This document shows, piece after piece, positions 49,438 to 59,242 of a stretch of DNA of 64,000 nucleotides. Both the position numbers and the translations under genes were made by a program. Below the pieces are notes generated by a model. It was given only the letters and a program-made list of their open reading frames with translations, was not told where the DNA came from and did not search any database. This DNA is from Candidatus Krumholzibacteriota bacterium (lineage in GTDB: Bacteria; Krumholzibacteriota; Krumholzibacteriia; Krumholzibacteriales; Krumholzibacteriaceae): contig JAFGCX010000006.1 of assembly GCA_016932415.1 (NCBI GenBank), positions 3,071 to 67,070 of the forward strand, given 5' to 3'. Each line of letters begins with the position of its first letter. Position 1 is the first letter of the stretch.

Positions 49438-52119
49438 CTACCTCAAGAGAACAGCTTTTCGAGTGAATAGATGATCTCCCGCCCTGTACTTTATGAAATA
49501 TATCCCTGATGAGACATCGCTCCCGCTTTCATTCTTCCCATCCCATTTTGCCGTGTATCTGGATGGTTCGTGCTCGCTGTCCACAAGCGTCCGGACCCTT
49601 TGCCCCTTCACGTCAAAGACCGCGATTGTCACGTGGGTCTGTTCAGCGACTGAATATCCAATTACGGTGGCCGGATTGAAAGGATTCGGATAGTTCTGAT
49701 CCATTCCGAAGACCAGAGGCGGATTATCATCGTCACCGGTAAGGGTGACGTTGACGGAAGCTCTTATCGAAGCCATCTTTTCGGGAGCCGATTTGCCATG
49801 CTCGACCCATGAATTATAGAGATCCTGGCCCGTGCTGTTCGTCACATTCTCGTCACGAAGAAACTCGACGTATTCCCTTGTGGTTGTCTGGTAGAAAAGA
49901 GTCACTATGACCGAATCGCTCTCGAGAGGCAGGTTGTAGGGAGTAATATCCCAGTACTGCCCGTCCTCATATTGACAGGCTACCGCCGGAGATTGTATTT
50001 CCTCGAACGCGGTATTCGTGAAACCCCTCGGAGGGATCCTGTTATCGCTGTAGATGGTGTCATTAAGGACAAAATGGAACGATTTCCCTTCCGGAAGGCC
50101 AAGAGCAGAAGCGAGTGATGGACTGAGCCCTGGATGTATCTCATAGATCTTGATCCTGGGATCTTCAATCAAAAGAGCTTCAGCATAGTCGTATCTGCCT
50201 GATTCATAAATGGTCTGACCAGTCACGTCGAGCGCCTTGATATTGATCCAGATCCTTCTTCCCTCGGGATATCCCGAAGGTAACTTGTGAGCGGTCTCAT
50301 TCGTCACCTTAACCGAAATACCGAAATCTTCCGGGATTACTTCAAGAGTCGCGGCTTTTTCAAGCATCGATCGCGCTCTGGTCACCGCGTCATTGAGCTG
50401 GGCTGCGTCTACCTCGTCGGGGAAATAATCAGAAATCATCTTCGGAATAAAAGTGTTCCCTCCCGTGAGATCATGAAGCGCCAGGTCTGCCCTGTCGTTG
50501 ACGCCGGTCTGGTTAGCCCCTTTCGCGTAGACATCCCTCATATGGCAATCCTGGCATGAAGAGACTATCCCATCAGGTTTATTGCCGGCGAACTGGGGAG
50601 CAAAGACTCCGGATGAAGCATATTCACTCATTTTCCATTCACTGTAGGTCCTCTCGATCGGCATCATATTCCTGATCGACATATCCGGGTGTTTTTCATC
50701 GAATCCGGATGGCGTATAATCATCTGACGAGGTTTGAGTGAAAACGGGGCTGCTTACATCATGGCATGTACCGCACAGGTCCCCGGATCTGTGTATCGGC
50801 GACTCGACGAAATCATGACTCGCCTCGGCATCTGAATATGGACCTCTCTTGACCGGACCGGGATCATTGATGAACTGGCCATTACCGTATTGCAGAGGTA
50901 GCGGGTCGACAGTCGCGAGGACTCCGACATCCGCCTGAGGACTGACACCCTCTTTATAATCGAAGTCGACTATCCGGTGGCAGAAATCGCAATGGACTCC
51001 ATGCCTGTCCCTGACAGTCAACATCTCGCCGCTTGTATCGACCGATCTGCCCTCCTGCCAGCCTCCGGGGAAATGACACCTGATACAAAGGTCGCCGACC
51101 GAAGGCGCGTCCTGTTCAGCAACCGTCATGCAGGCGAGGAAGAGGGGATCACGGGCAGCCTGGCCCATCATGCTTCCCCTCCAGTTGTACCACGGTTCAG
51201 CTTCCGGATCGTAATTGCCATGGCATGTGGCGCATGAGATATCGGGATCTTCCAGTATAGCTCCCTCGTGAGGCTGCGTGCCGGGCATCTCCATATCCCT
51301 GAGGGTCGATGGGACATACCCTGCCGGAGTCGCGGTTATGGAAAAATCTCCAAGGCTGAAATCCGAACCCCGATTTCCCGCGTTGTCAAAGGCTTCGACC
51401 TTTATCCTGTTCGATATCCCCGGATAGTTCGGCACAAACCAGGAGAACCCTGTTCCCGTGGGTTCATTGCTTCCGACAGGAACGAAAGTCGTACCACCGT
51501 CGTCGGAATGATAGATATTGATATGCGATATTCCACTTGGGTCATCGGCGGTAAAATTAACCGAATAATATGATCCTGCCTGCATCACCTCGGCACCATC
51601 CGGATCAATCAAGTCTACCGACGGAGATATCGTATCGGTAGCTCCCGACGGGGTCAGATAGGGTATGATATCGGCGATATCCACATTCAGTACGTTGTTC
51701 CTGTTTCCTTCGTACAGACCCGGGAATGTCGGTGTATTTGAAAAATTGACTATATCGCCAGCTTCTATATAGTTTTTGTACCCGTCGGAATCCGAATCAA
51801 GATTATGGGCGGCAAGAATTGCCTCCTCATTGCTCAAACCGTTATTAAGACCGATCTCGACAGCCAGTCCATACGGATTCCTCTGCCCTCCCCCCCCGAA
51901 ATCAAAGTGGCAGACCCCGCAATGTCCGCTGTTACTGGGCAGATTGTCGAGCGCCGTTCCTTCCGCCGCGGGATAGGTCGAAAAGAAGGTCTTTCTGATC
52001 GGATTTCGGGCTTGAAGTTCCGATCCTGGAGTGACCATCGAGACCACGATGAATAATATCACAAGGGCAAGTCCAATCCTTGCCGCGAAAAGTGAATCGG
52101 AGAAACATAGCTTTTTCAC
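49438..52119 (-). CDS. Secreted six-heme c-type cytochrome with FlgD-like C-terminal domain
   Basis: About 893 residues from a GTG at 52119, chosen because GGAG lies 9 bases upstream; ATGs further upstream have no or abutting ribosome sites. After an uncleaved-looking signal (GLALVILFIVVSMVTPGSELQA) come six heme motifs: CGVCH, CATCH, CIRCH, CDFCH, CGTCH and CQDCH, in a cytochrome c554-like arrangement. Between the first and second is an Ig-like domain (DPDGAEVMQAGSYYSVNFTA) and a Ca-binding-like loop (DSDSDGYKNYIE). The C-terminus is a FlgD-like sorting domain: NYPNPFNPATVIGY, VFDVKGQRVRTLVD, AKWDGKNESGSDVSSGIYF. It suggests an extracellular or surface electron carrier. The electron partner is not in the window. 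Confidence 0.85.
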   Translation of the reverse strand: MKKLCFSDSLFAARIGLALVILFIVVSMVTPGSELQARNPIRKTFFSTYPAAEGTALDNLPSNSGHCGVCHFDFGGGGQRNPYGLAVEIGLNNGLSNEEAILAAHNLDSDSDGYKNYIEAGDIVNFSNTPTFPGLYEGNRNNVLNVDIADIIPYLTPSGATDTISPSVDLIDPDGAEVMQAGSYYSVNFTADDPSGISHINIYHSDDGGTTFVPVGSNEPTGTGFSWFVPNYPGISNRIKVEAFDNAGNRGSDFSLGDFSITATPAGYVPSTLRDMEMPGTQPHEGAILEDPDISCATCHGNYDPEAEPWYNWRGSMMGQAARDPLFLACMTVAEQDAPSVGDLCIRCHFPGGWQEGRSVDTSGEMLTVRDRHGVHCDFCHRIVDFDYKEGVSPQADVGVLATVDPLPLQYGNGQFINDPGPVKRGPYSDAEASHDFVESPIHRSGDLCGTCHDVSSPVFTQTSSDDYTPSGFDEKHPDMSIRNMMPIERTYSEWKMSEYASSGVFAPQFAGNKPDGIVSSCQDCHMRDVYAKGANQTGVNDRADLALHDLTGGNTFIPKMISDYFPDEVDAAQLNDAVTRARSMLEKAATLEVIPEDFGISVKVTNETAHKLPSGYPEGRRIWINIKALDVTGQTIYESGRYDYAEALLIEDPRIKIYEIHPGLSPSLASALGLPEGKSFHFVLNDTIYSDNRIPPRGFTNTAFEEIQSPAVACQYEDGQYWDITPYNLPLESDSVIVTLFYQTTTREYVEFLRDENVTNSTGQDLYNSWVEHGKSAPEKMASIRASVNVTLTGDDDNPPLVFGMDQNYPNPFNPATVIGYSVAEQTHVTIAVFDVKGQRVRTLVDSEHEPSRYTAKWDGKNESGSDVSSGIYFIKYRAGDHLFTRKAVLLR

Positions 52120-52287
52120 TTGAATCATCTCCAGTCGGATCATCCTTTTATTGCAATTACGCGGAAACATCCGGCATGACGGTAATATATAAATGATAAT
52201 TGATATCACTTGAGAAATAGTATCATATTTGCGGAAATAATTCAATCCTCTTGATCACTGACCTCAAGAAAGGTTTGCCTGACCATA

Positions 52288-52614
52288 TCACTTCTGCCAG
52301 ACGCCGTATCCCTTGCGCCGGAGTATCCGGGCCAGCTCGATCTCCATTTCGCAGGCGTCGCGATATGACAGAGGATTATATTCTTCGTAGAGGAGCGGGC
52401 AAAGTCTTATTCCGAACCGGCGCACATACCGGTTCGATTTGTAACCGGCAAGGTGGTTCTCAAATCTTTTTTCGGGATCGAGTCCGGTCATGCCTACATA
52501 GAGGCACTTCATCCCCTCTTTATGCCCGGGGTTTTCATTACTGAACTTCTCATCCCTGAGTATTTCATCGCTCAGTTCGATGACATAGACGTTATGGTGT
52601 TTCTTTCCTCTCAC
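52288..52614 (-). CDS. GIY-YIG-like nuclease-fold protein
   Basis: 108 residues from a GTG located 2 bases after the stop of the ABC-F gene, so translation is probably coupled. It carries VYVIEL (9-14) and CLYVGMT (37-43), which correspond to the GIY and YIG strands, Arg50 in the helix that follows, and a Glu (91 or 93) in ACEMEIELARIL, typical catalytic positions. The C-terminal WQK is short. This small stand-alone group is often of unknown role. It may act in DNA repair or be a helper of the ABC-F protein. Confidence 0.65.
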   Translation of the reverse strand: MRGKKHHNVYVIELSDEILRDEKFSNENPGHKEGMKCLYVGMTGLDPEKRFENHLAGYKSNRYVRRFGIRLCPLLYEEYNPLSYRDACEMEIELARILRRKGYGVWQK

Positions 52615-52616
52615 TG

Positions 52617-54476
52617 TTACCGCGCCTGGTCGTCAAGCTTTTCCAGCGACCGCCTGAAAAATTCCCTCTGCTTTTCCAGCTCGACGCTGACAGATTCAAG
52701 CCTGTCGAACGATTCATCGATCTCGGTCCTGCACCTGTGAATATTTCTTGAGATCGCGGCAATTGCTTCAGCTTCCCCCTCGCGCGAAGCGCTGGCGATC
52801 TCGGAATGATAATCTTCCATCCGCGCTTCAGCCTCTATGATCCTCTTTTCCAGCTCATCGAAGAGCCTTTCCAGCGGCTTTAATATCCTGTTCTTTTCCC
52901 TGTTTATCTCCTGCCTCTTCTGCCTGATCTCTTTCCTCGATTCGGATGTCCTCTGTTTTTTTTCTTCCCCTTCCGGCAAGGGCGGCACCCGTTCTTCCTC
53001 CCACCCTCTTGTTTCAAGGAAACGCTCATACGAACCCTCGAATAGACCGGCGCATGATCCCTGGAATACGATGAGCCTTTCGGCGAGACCATGCAGAAAC
53101 ATCTCGTTATGCGTCACCATAATTACCGCGCCCTTGAAATCTATCAGCGCCTCGAGCAGCGCGTCGCATGATTCCATGTCCAGATGGTTGGTAGGTTCAT
53201 CGAGAATAAGCAGATTGACCGGAGTCGCTATTATCTTGCCGAGCATCACCCTGCTTTTCTCTCCTCCGCTGAGGACCCTGATCTTTTTCAGTGCTCCATC
53301 CCCTTCGAACATCATCATCGCGCTGATATCCCTGGCCTTCTGTTGACCCGTCTCGGGATTCGAGATCATTATCTCGTCAAGGACAGTCCTTTGATCATCG
53401 AGACTAGATGTATTTGCCTGTTCGTAGAAGGTGTATTCCACCGTTGGATTGAAGTTTATCTCCCCGGAATCGACCTGAAGGTCCCCGGCAAGCGTCCTGA
53501 GCATCGTGCTTTTTCCTTTTCCGTTTTGCCCTATAACGCATATCCTGTCGTAAGGCCCGACCGAGAAAGACAGGTCGGAAAAGAGGGGCTTCGCCGGATC
53601 GAAACCGAAAGATATCCGGTCGACATTCAAAACCGGTTTTCCGTTGAACAGTCTGGACATGAAAGAAAAATCGAGATCCCTCGCTTTTTCGAGTTTCTCG
53701 AGTTTCTCCTGTTTTGCCAGAGTCTTTATCCTTGATTGGACCATATTGGCAAGCCGCGCTTTTGCCCTGAATCTCCTGATGAATTCCTCGGTTTTTTTCC
53801 TCTTTTTTTCATCGTTGATACGCGTCTTTTCGTAGACCTCTTCCTCCATCGCGAACTGCGAATAGAGTTTTTCAGTATTCCCCTTTATCTTTCTCAGAGT
53901 CTTGCGGTATATCCCCATCGTGTGCGTCACGACATTATCCATGAAAGACCGGTCGTGAGTGATAAGAATAAGCTCTCCGTGCCAGCTTCCAAGGAACCGG
54001 GTCAGCCATCTTATCGAAGTTATGTCGAGGTAGTTGTTCGGTTCATCGAGCAGGAGAAGGTCGACGTCCCTGACAAGGACCTTCGCTAGATTAAGCCTTA
54101 CCTGGAACCCTCCGGAGAGTTCGCCTGGCTCTTTCTTCATATCTTCTTCGCTGAAGCCGAGACCCGCCAGGACCTTCTCCACCTTCCAGAAATGGTCTTT
54201 TTCCCGCTCGCTCAGACCTCTGCACCCTTCGCGAAGAACTGAACTTTCAGTGAATTCCGTCTCCTGGTGGACATAACCGATAGTATATCCCTTTGGAATC
54301 GTGATAGTCCCGGAATCGGCCTCTTCCTCCCCGCTGATCAGCCTGAAAAGGGTGGTCTTTCCTTCCCCGTTCCTTCCCACCAGCCCGAGCCTCTCGCGCG
54401 TGTTCAGCTTGAAACCCGTTTCTCGAAAGAGTTCCTGCGTGCCATAGCTTTTTGATATGCCGTCTACTATGATCAT
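52617..54476 (-). CDS. ABC-F family ATPase
   Basis: 619 residues, two ABC domains and no membrane helices. Domain 1: GRNGEGKTTL, LSGGFQVRLNLA, LLLLDEPNNYLD. Linker with charged helices (about 195-285). Domain 2: GQNGKGKSTM, LSGGEKSRVMLG, LLILDEPTNHLD. The C-terminal 110 residues form a coiled coil (KEIRQKRQEINREKNRILKP), as in Uup/YheS. ABC-F proteins act on ribosomes, in translation, recycling or antibiotic protection. Starts with ATG and weak ribosome site. Its neighbour, a GIY-YIG gene, is probably co-transcribed. Confidence 0.9.
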   Translation of the reverse strand: MIIVDGISKSYGTQELFRETGFKLNTRERLGLVGRNGEGKTTLFRLISGEEEADSGTITIPKGYTIGYVHQETEFTESSVLREGCRGLSEREKDHFWKVEKVLAGLGFSEEDMKKEPGELSGGFQVRLNLAKVLVRDVDLLLLDEPNNYLDITSIRWLTRFLGSWHGELILITHDRSFMDNVVTHTMGIYRKTLRKIKGNTEKLYSQFAMEEEVYEKTRINDEKKRKKTEEFIRRFRAKARLANMVQSRIKTLAKQEKLEKLEKARDLDFSFMSRLFNGKPVLNVDRISFGFDPAKPLFSDLSFSVGPYDRICVIGQNGKGKSTMLRTLAGDLQVDSGEINFNPTVEYTFYEQANTSSLDDQRTVLDEIMISNPETGQQKARDISAMMMFEGDGALKKIRVLSGGEKSRVMLGKIIATPVNLLILDEPTNHLDMESCDALLEALIDFKGAVIMVTHNEMFLHGLAERLIVFQGSCAGLFEGSYERFLETRGWEEERVPPLPEGEEKKQRTSESRKEIRQKRQEINREKNRILKPLERLFDELEKRIIEAEARMEDYHSEIASASREGEAEAIAAISRNIHRCRTEIDESFDRLESVSVELEKQREFFRRSLEKLDDQAR

Positions 54477-54535
54477 CCCGGGATCGATCCGCCTTCATCG
54501 TTCAGGTCGCGTCAGTTCTGAATACAGAACAGCCC

Positions 54536-54571
54536 TGCCGGACCATCTGTGTTTTCACAGCTGGTCCGGCA
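54536..54571. other. Long hairpin between the pilin operon and the ABC-F gene
   Basis: Arms TGCCGGACCA / TGGTCCGGCA (10 bp) enclose a second stem CTGTG / CACAG around TTTT, with one mismatch between. About 15 paired bases in all. No T-run on either strand; it may still end transcription of the pilin operon (PilX stop at 54664) or insulate the ABC-F gene. Confidence 0.5.
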
Positions 54572-54663
54572 TCATTGAAGTATATAGAGATATGCCACTG
54601 AATTCAATCACGCTGAGAACAAATGGAAAAAATCCCAGCAGGCTTTTCCGCGCCGCTATGCCT

Positions 54664-56007
54664 CTACCAGAAGTTACGCGACAGATCGGTAGAGGGATCG
54701 ATCTCGTTCCACGCGATTTTTTCCACCTGCCCCGTAGTCGGAAAAGCGGGAGGAGGCGTATCCATCAACCTGCTGTCATAGTTGTAGTCTTTGTTATACC
54801 CGGTGCTTATACCGTAAGACCCGAATGTTCCGACAGCACCTCTCTGCTTCTGTATGATCCCGCCATAGACGACCAGGTCGCCCCGCGGGCTTCCTGAACT
54901 GTAGTTCTCGACTCCCCACGACGTATCGAGAGCCATTATAGCCGCCATGACGGTCTCGTCAGCAGAGTCGCGGTTCGCCGTATTGTCAGCCATCGTCACG
55001 TTTCCTTCCGCGACAAGCCCGCAGAGGTCTGTCGACGTCGGATCGGTCCTCGGATCGGTATCATAGACAAGATTGTCGGTTATGAAGATATCCCCGCTGC
55101 ACCCGACAGTGACCTGTCCCTTGATCCTTCCCTTGACCTCTGCCCTTCCGGAGACATAGATGACGCCATTGGCGGGATAGCTCATGTCGTTGGTCGTGCC
55201 ACCGATCTTCACCCTGAGATACGGATTGCCCCCTCCATCGACCATAAATTCAATCGCGACCGGATTCCCGGTCAGCGCAAGCCCTCCGCTCGCTGTAGCG
55301 GCGTTTAAAAGCATGCTCGTATCGGTCGGAAGGTCTATGCGTGAGGCATTGAGAGTCAACCCCTTGTGAAACTGCGGGTCGTCCTGGGGAGGACCGCCAT
55401 GATAATAATCAATATCGGCTGCCGCGCTTGACGCTTCACCGTAAAAATCGGGGTTTCCGTATATATGCATCTGGTCATTCGTATGGACCGGGCCATGAAA
55501 TTCATCATTCTCGTAAAACCATATAGTCGATCCGCTCGGAGATTTTTCCATATCAGAGAAATAGGCGTACCTGGAAAAATTCTGCTGTCCCACCTGTACC
55601 TGCAAAACCTTCGATATACCTGTTCCGTTAAGAGTCGCCCGCACCGTAGCCATTACAAACCGCGACGGATTCCCGGTATTGGAATCGAGAGGATCGAGAT
55701 AGACCGTCACAGTCCCCTTGCCATAGAGATCGGCTTTGTCATAGAGTTCGACAGGCTGGTCCTTGTTCGTCCCGGAACCGGTAAACGGCACTGTCAACTC
55801 ACTGAGGTGCCGCAGGCTTTTTTCCACTCCCGCTTCGGCAAGATAGAATACCTGCTTGTCAAGCATCTCGTTCGAAGCGAGCTGCGTCTCGTTGACTGAC
55901 AACGAGCTGAGGCCGAAAGCTATCCCGGTCAGCGCCACCATGATAAGGATGACGATCACGAGAGCCGAGCCCTCTTCGTTTCCGCCGTTGAATCTGAATA
56001 TACTCAT
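54664..56007 (-). CDS. PilX-like minor pilin assembly protein with DUF4900-like region
   Basis: About 447 residues. ATG at 56007 preceded by GAGAG at 5 bases; a GTG two codons before is also possible. The N-terminus is PilX-like: EEGSALVIVILIMVALTGIAFGLSSLSVNETQLASNE in part, a single membrane helix with a short leader. FHGPVHTNDQMHIYGNPDF and GVIYVSGRAEVKGRIKGQVTVG are typical of DUF4900-like proteins found with PilX. The rest is beta-rich. Ends RNFW. Last gene of the FimT-PilV-PilW-PilX operon; minor pilins of this kind prime type IV pilus or type II pseudopilus assembly. Confidence 0.75.
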   Translation of the reverse strand: MSIFRFNGGNEEGSALVIVILIMVALTGIAFGLSSLSVNETQLASNEMLDKQVFYLAEAGVEKSLRHLSELTVPFTGSGTNKDQPVELYDKADLYGKGTVTVYLDPLDSNTGNPSRFVMATVRATLNGTGISKVLQVQVGQQNFSRYAYFSDMEKSPSGSTIWFYENDEFHGPVHTNDQMHIYGNPDFYGEASSAAADIDYYHGGPPQDDPQFHKGLTLNASRIDLPTDTSMLLNAATASGGLALTGNPVAIEFMVDGGGNPYLRVKIGGTTNDMSYPANGVIYVSGRAEVKGRIKGQVTVGCSGDIFITDNLVYDTDPRTDPTSTDLCGLVAEGNVTMADNTANRDSADETVMAAIMALDTSWGVENYSSGSPRGDLVVYGGIIQKQRGAVGTFGSYGISTGYNKDYNYDSRLMDTPPPAFPTTGQVEKIAWNEIDPSTDLSRNFW

Positions 56008-56033
56008 ATCCACTCTCTTTCCCGCGGCTAACT

Positions 56034-59000
56034 TTACGGAGTCGCGGCATTTTCCCTTACTACGACATCATCGATATTCCAGCCGGAATATGCCGAACCT
56101 CCATCAGTCTTCAACCTGAACCTGATCGCTACATCTGCCTCTCCATCAGCCCATTCCGCAATATCGAGTTCGACGAATGTCCACTCATCATCGGTTATTT
56201 CAGTCGGATTCCGCCAGATCCTCGTCCATGGGCCGGCTGTGCCGGCGATGCTTATATATATGCTCGCCTGGTCATAGGCAGGTGCTTCGATATTGAGCCA
56301 CCTGTAGAACTGAAGTACGACATTCGAGCTCGATGAACAGTCGATCGCTCCCGAAGGAGTTATGAGTTCGTTATCGGTATTATTCTTATACTGGCCATTC
56401 CACCCGTCTTCACCGAGATCGTTTCCGTAGCAGTAATTTCCCGAATGGGCAGAGGCAGGATCATCGTTACCGTTATTTTCTCCGCCTTTTCCGGCGGGAG
56501 TCCCTCTCTGCCAGTCGTCCTGCGTCCTCAGCATGTTGTGAGTCCACCCCTTGTCGCCCTCAAAATCGTCCTCGAAGACGATATACGACGAAGCTTCCTG
56601 ACAGATCGAGAATACGGGACCGAATACGTTGGAGTTGACCGATTCCTCTCCGCTCGTCTCCACCGCCCTCACTGAATAATAATAGGCGACTCCGTCCAGC
56701 GGAGGATCGAGGCCGAAGAGTTCGTCATCTGTGAAAGTGTAGCTGACAGATCCCACAGCTGTTATCTCACCGACGATGTGATCGAAAGCGCCGATAGCGC
56801 TCTCCTCCCTGTATATCCTGTAAACGATGACATTGTCGGTGCAATGTCCGTCATCGGCAGACCTGTCGAAGACGACAGTGATACTACCGCCCGCGTCGAC
56901 CGGCGTATCATAAGCTGAAGTTATCCTCGGAGCTCCCGGCTCTCCATCCGACATCGTGTACCCTTCATTGGACGGAGAAGATTCCCTGCTGTTATCAGAG
57001 TCGTAGGCTGTAGCCTGATAATAATAGAACTCTCCGATAACGGGAGGATCTGATGGATTCGTTGAAGGTCCATCGACAAAGAGATACGTATCAGAACCGG
57101 TCGCCTCTACTTCTGCGATCTGGAAGTATCCTCCAAATTCGACCTTCCGGTATATACGGTAGTAGTCGACAGACCCTGCCGGGGCTATGTCCTGCGGGGC
57201 GTTCTCGAAGGTGACGTTCACCGAACCGGTCGCGTCGCAAAGGATATCGTTGGCAGCGAGATTCTCCGGAGGATCGAGTTCCGTATTTCTCAATGGCACA
57301 CCGGTCATCTCGTTGGACGGCACTTCCGATCCCTCGAAAGAGCGCGTTATCACGCGATATGTATATTCGGCGCCTCTCGTCAGATCAACGTCGATATGGC
57401 TGAAGCTTGTCCCCTCGTCCGGCAGGCAGGCAAAAACGGGAGTCCAAGCAGGTTCAAATATCGACTTACGTTCCACTATATATCCCGAGACGACAGCGGG
57501 AACGCACGCTTCAGATGGAGATTCAGCCCATGTAAGGACAAGTGATTCTCCCTCGTCATCAGGATAATCGAAGACATTTGTCAGCTGGCACGCCGAGACA
57601 TCGCCGGCGCCCGAGTAAAAGACTCCTCCATATTCATTCGAATTCACTGACGGGATCGTGTCAGGCGCGCCGCTGAGCGCCCTTGCGACATAATAGTAGT
57701 AGTTGTTCGCCTCGGGAGGCTGTCCGGCAAGGTTGCCTGCCTGGCTGTCGAGGAAATTATAGTATTCAGATCCGTCGGCATTGATTATTCCGACGAGAGT
57801 CTTTGACAGGATCCCTCCACCACCTTCGTTGCTGCGATAGACCTCATACCGGTCGACAAGAGTACTCGCTCCGCCGAGATCATCGATCGACCTTTTGACG
57901 ACCACCGTTACCTCATCAACGTTGTCGCAGGGAGTATCAAAAGCGTCGGTAATGACTGGCGGGTCCGGTCCATTCGGAACAGCCTGGACTGGCCCGGCTA
58001 TATTCGACATCACAGATTCCTGCGGCCGGCAGTCCCACGCGGTGACGTAATAATAGTACGACGTACCGATCTGCGGCCCTCCGGCGGGGGAGGACGCGTC
58101 ATCTACATAGACATAGGAAGAGATACCCTTTGGCACGCTCATCCCGATACATTCCCATTCCGACATCCCCTCTATCCTGCGGTAGACGTTATAGCTGGTA
58201 AGGTCCTCTTCACCGCCCGATTCGTCGAACGAAGCGTCAAATCCAAGGGTTATGCTTTCACCGGCATCTTTTGGAGTATCGACGGCGGTAAGACTCGATG
58301 GCGCTCCGGGGGGATTACCGCACGCGTGAAGGTTGGCGCTTCCCGTTCCGACATTCCTTGGACGGATCTTGCTCGTCATCGTCACGGAGCGATAGTTGCG
58401 CGGAGCGCTCGGAGCGCTGTGGCGCCCTGAATACCCGGCCTGCATGGTCGCCGACTCCGCTTCAATAGTGACCTGGACCTCGATGATCCTGCTCAGCATA
58501 TTCTGGGAGACAGGCGTCACCGAGGCGATCTCGGCCTGGCTCAACCGGCCGTCGCCATTATTGTCGCCCCAGAGAGTGATCACTCCGGTACCTGAATAAT
58601 CACCGTAATATTTGAAAACCGGTTCTGGAAATGTCCCGTCGGGGTAGTTGTTCCTTCCGCGTATCCCGGAGGCGATCATATCCTTCTTGTATCCGTTCTC
58701 TTCCCTGTAGATCGCGTAATCGTCGGGATTCTGAGTAATCGTATATACGTCCGTCGCGTCGACGATACCGTTATCATCATGGTCGAGAGTATACCTGATC
58801 GTCTCGGCATTATTATTATACCTTGAAAGGGCGCCGATACTCTCTCCGGGCAACATCCCCGGAGTATACGACGTGCCATCGCTGAGAGGGACGCTCTCGC
58901 TCGTACTCATCCCCTGGACTCCATTGATCCCCGATGAGATATCGGCATTGAAGATCACCTGGTATGGAGCAGCGTCGATAAAAACCGGCTGCCCGTTAAA

Positions 59001-59222
59001 ATCGTCAATGTTCAATCCCGCGAGCCTCAGATCCTTCTGCATCGTCTCGAGCGCGACTCTCCCGTTCTGCTGAGCGTCGATATAGCTGTTTTCCGCGTCA
59101 GACGCCTTCTTCTGAGATATCAGAACGCCGTACGCTCCTATGATAAGAAGCCCTACCACGAGCAATCCTATCATCATCTCGACAAGGGTGAACCCCGATC
59201 TGCTGTTTCTTTTTTTCATCAT
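56034..59222 (-). CDS. Giant PilW-like prepilin with five fibronectin-like repeats and a C-terminal MAM/jelly-roll domain
   Basis: 1062 residues, ATG-ATG start behind GGAG. The leader and cleavage site are normal: RSGFTLVEMMIGLLVVGLLIIG with Gly before FTLVE. PilW features follow (NGRVALETMQKDLRLAGLNI). A PilW is usually 250-400 residues. Here, after about residue 300, five fibronectin type III-like repeats of about 110-120 residues occur (openers: SSLTAVDTPKDAGESITLGF, ITDAFDTPCDN, LTNVFDYPDDEGESLVLTW, NLAANDILCDATGSVNV, ITSAYDTPVDAGGSITVVF). The last 180 residues (FEDDFEGDKGWTHN, SSNVVLQFYRWLNIE, FVELDIAEWADGEADVAIRF, YSGWNIDDVVV) resemble MAM-like jelly-roll domains of peptidases and adhesins. 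It is likely an adhesive tip or surface pilin. Confidence 0.8.
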   Translation of the reverse strand: MMKKRNSRSGFTLVEMMIGLLVVGLLIIGAYGVLISQKKASDAENSYIDAQQNGRVALETMQKDLRLAGLNIDDFNGQPVFIDAAPYQVIFNADISSGINGVQGMSTSESVPLSDGTSYTPGMLPGESIGALSRYNNNAETIRYTLDHDDNGIVDATDVYTITQNPDDYAIYREENGYKKDMIASGIRGRNNYPDGTFPEPVFKYYGDYSGTGVITLWGDNNGDGRLSQAEIASVTPVSQNMLSRIIEVQVTIEAESATMQAGYSGRHSAPSAPRNYRSVTMTSKIRPRNVGTGSANLHACGNPPGAPSSLTAVDTPKDAGESITLGFDASFDESGGEEDLTSYNVYRRIEGMSEWECIGMSVPKGISSYVYVDDASSPAGGPQIGTSYYYYVTAWDCRPQESVMSNIAGPVQAVPNGPDPPVITDAFDTPCDNVDEVTVVVKRSIDDLGGASTLVDRYEVYRSNEGGGGILSKTLVGIINADGSEYYNFLDSQAGNLAGQPPEANNYYYYVARALSGAPDTIPSVNSNEYGGVFYSGAGDVSACQLTNVFDYPDDEGESLVLTWAESPSEACVPAVVSGYIVERKSIFEPAWTPVFACLPDEGTSFSHIDVDLTRGAEYTYRVITRSFEGSEVPSNEMTGVPLRNTELDPPENLAANDILCDATGSVNVTFENAPQDIAPAGSVDYYRIYRKVEFGGYFQIAEVEATGSDTYLFVDGPSTNPSDPPVIGEFYYYQATAYDSDNSRESSPSNEGYTMSDGEPGAPRITSAYDTPVDAGGSITVVFDRSADDGHCTDNVIVYRIYREESAIGAFDHIVGEITAVGSVSYTFTDDELFGLDPPLDGVAYYYSVRAVETSGEESVNSNVFGPVFSICQEASSYIVFEDDFEGDKGWTHNMLRTQDDWQRGTPAGKGGENNGNDDPASAHSGNYCYGNDLGEDGWNGQYKNNTDNELITPSGAIDCSSSSNVVLQFYRWLNIEAPAYDQASIYISIAGTAGPWTRIWRNPTEITDDEWTFVELDIAEWADGEADVAIRFRLKTDGGSAYSGWNIDDVVVRENAATP

Positions 59223-59242
59223 GATCCATCTCCAGCGTTTCT

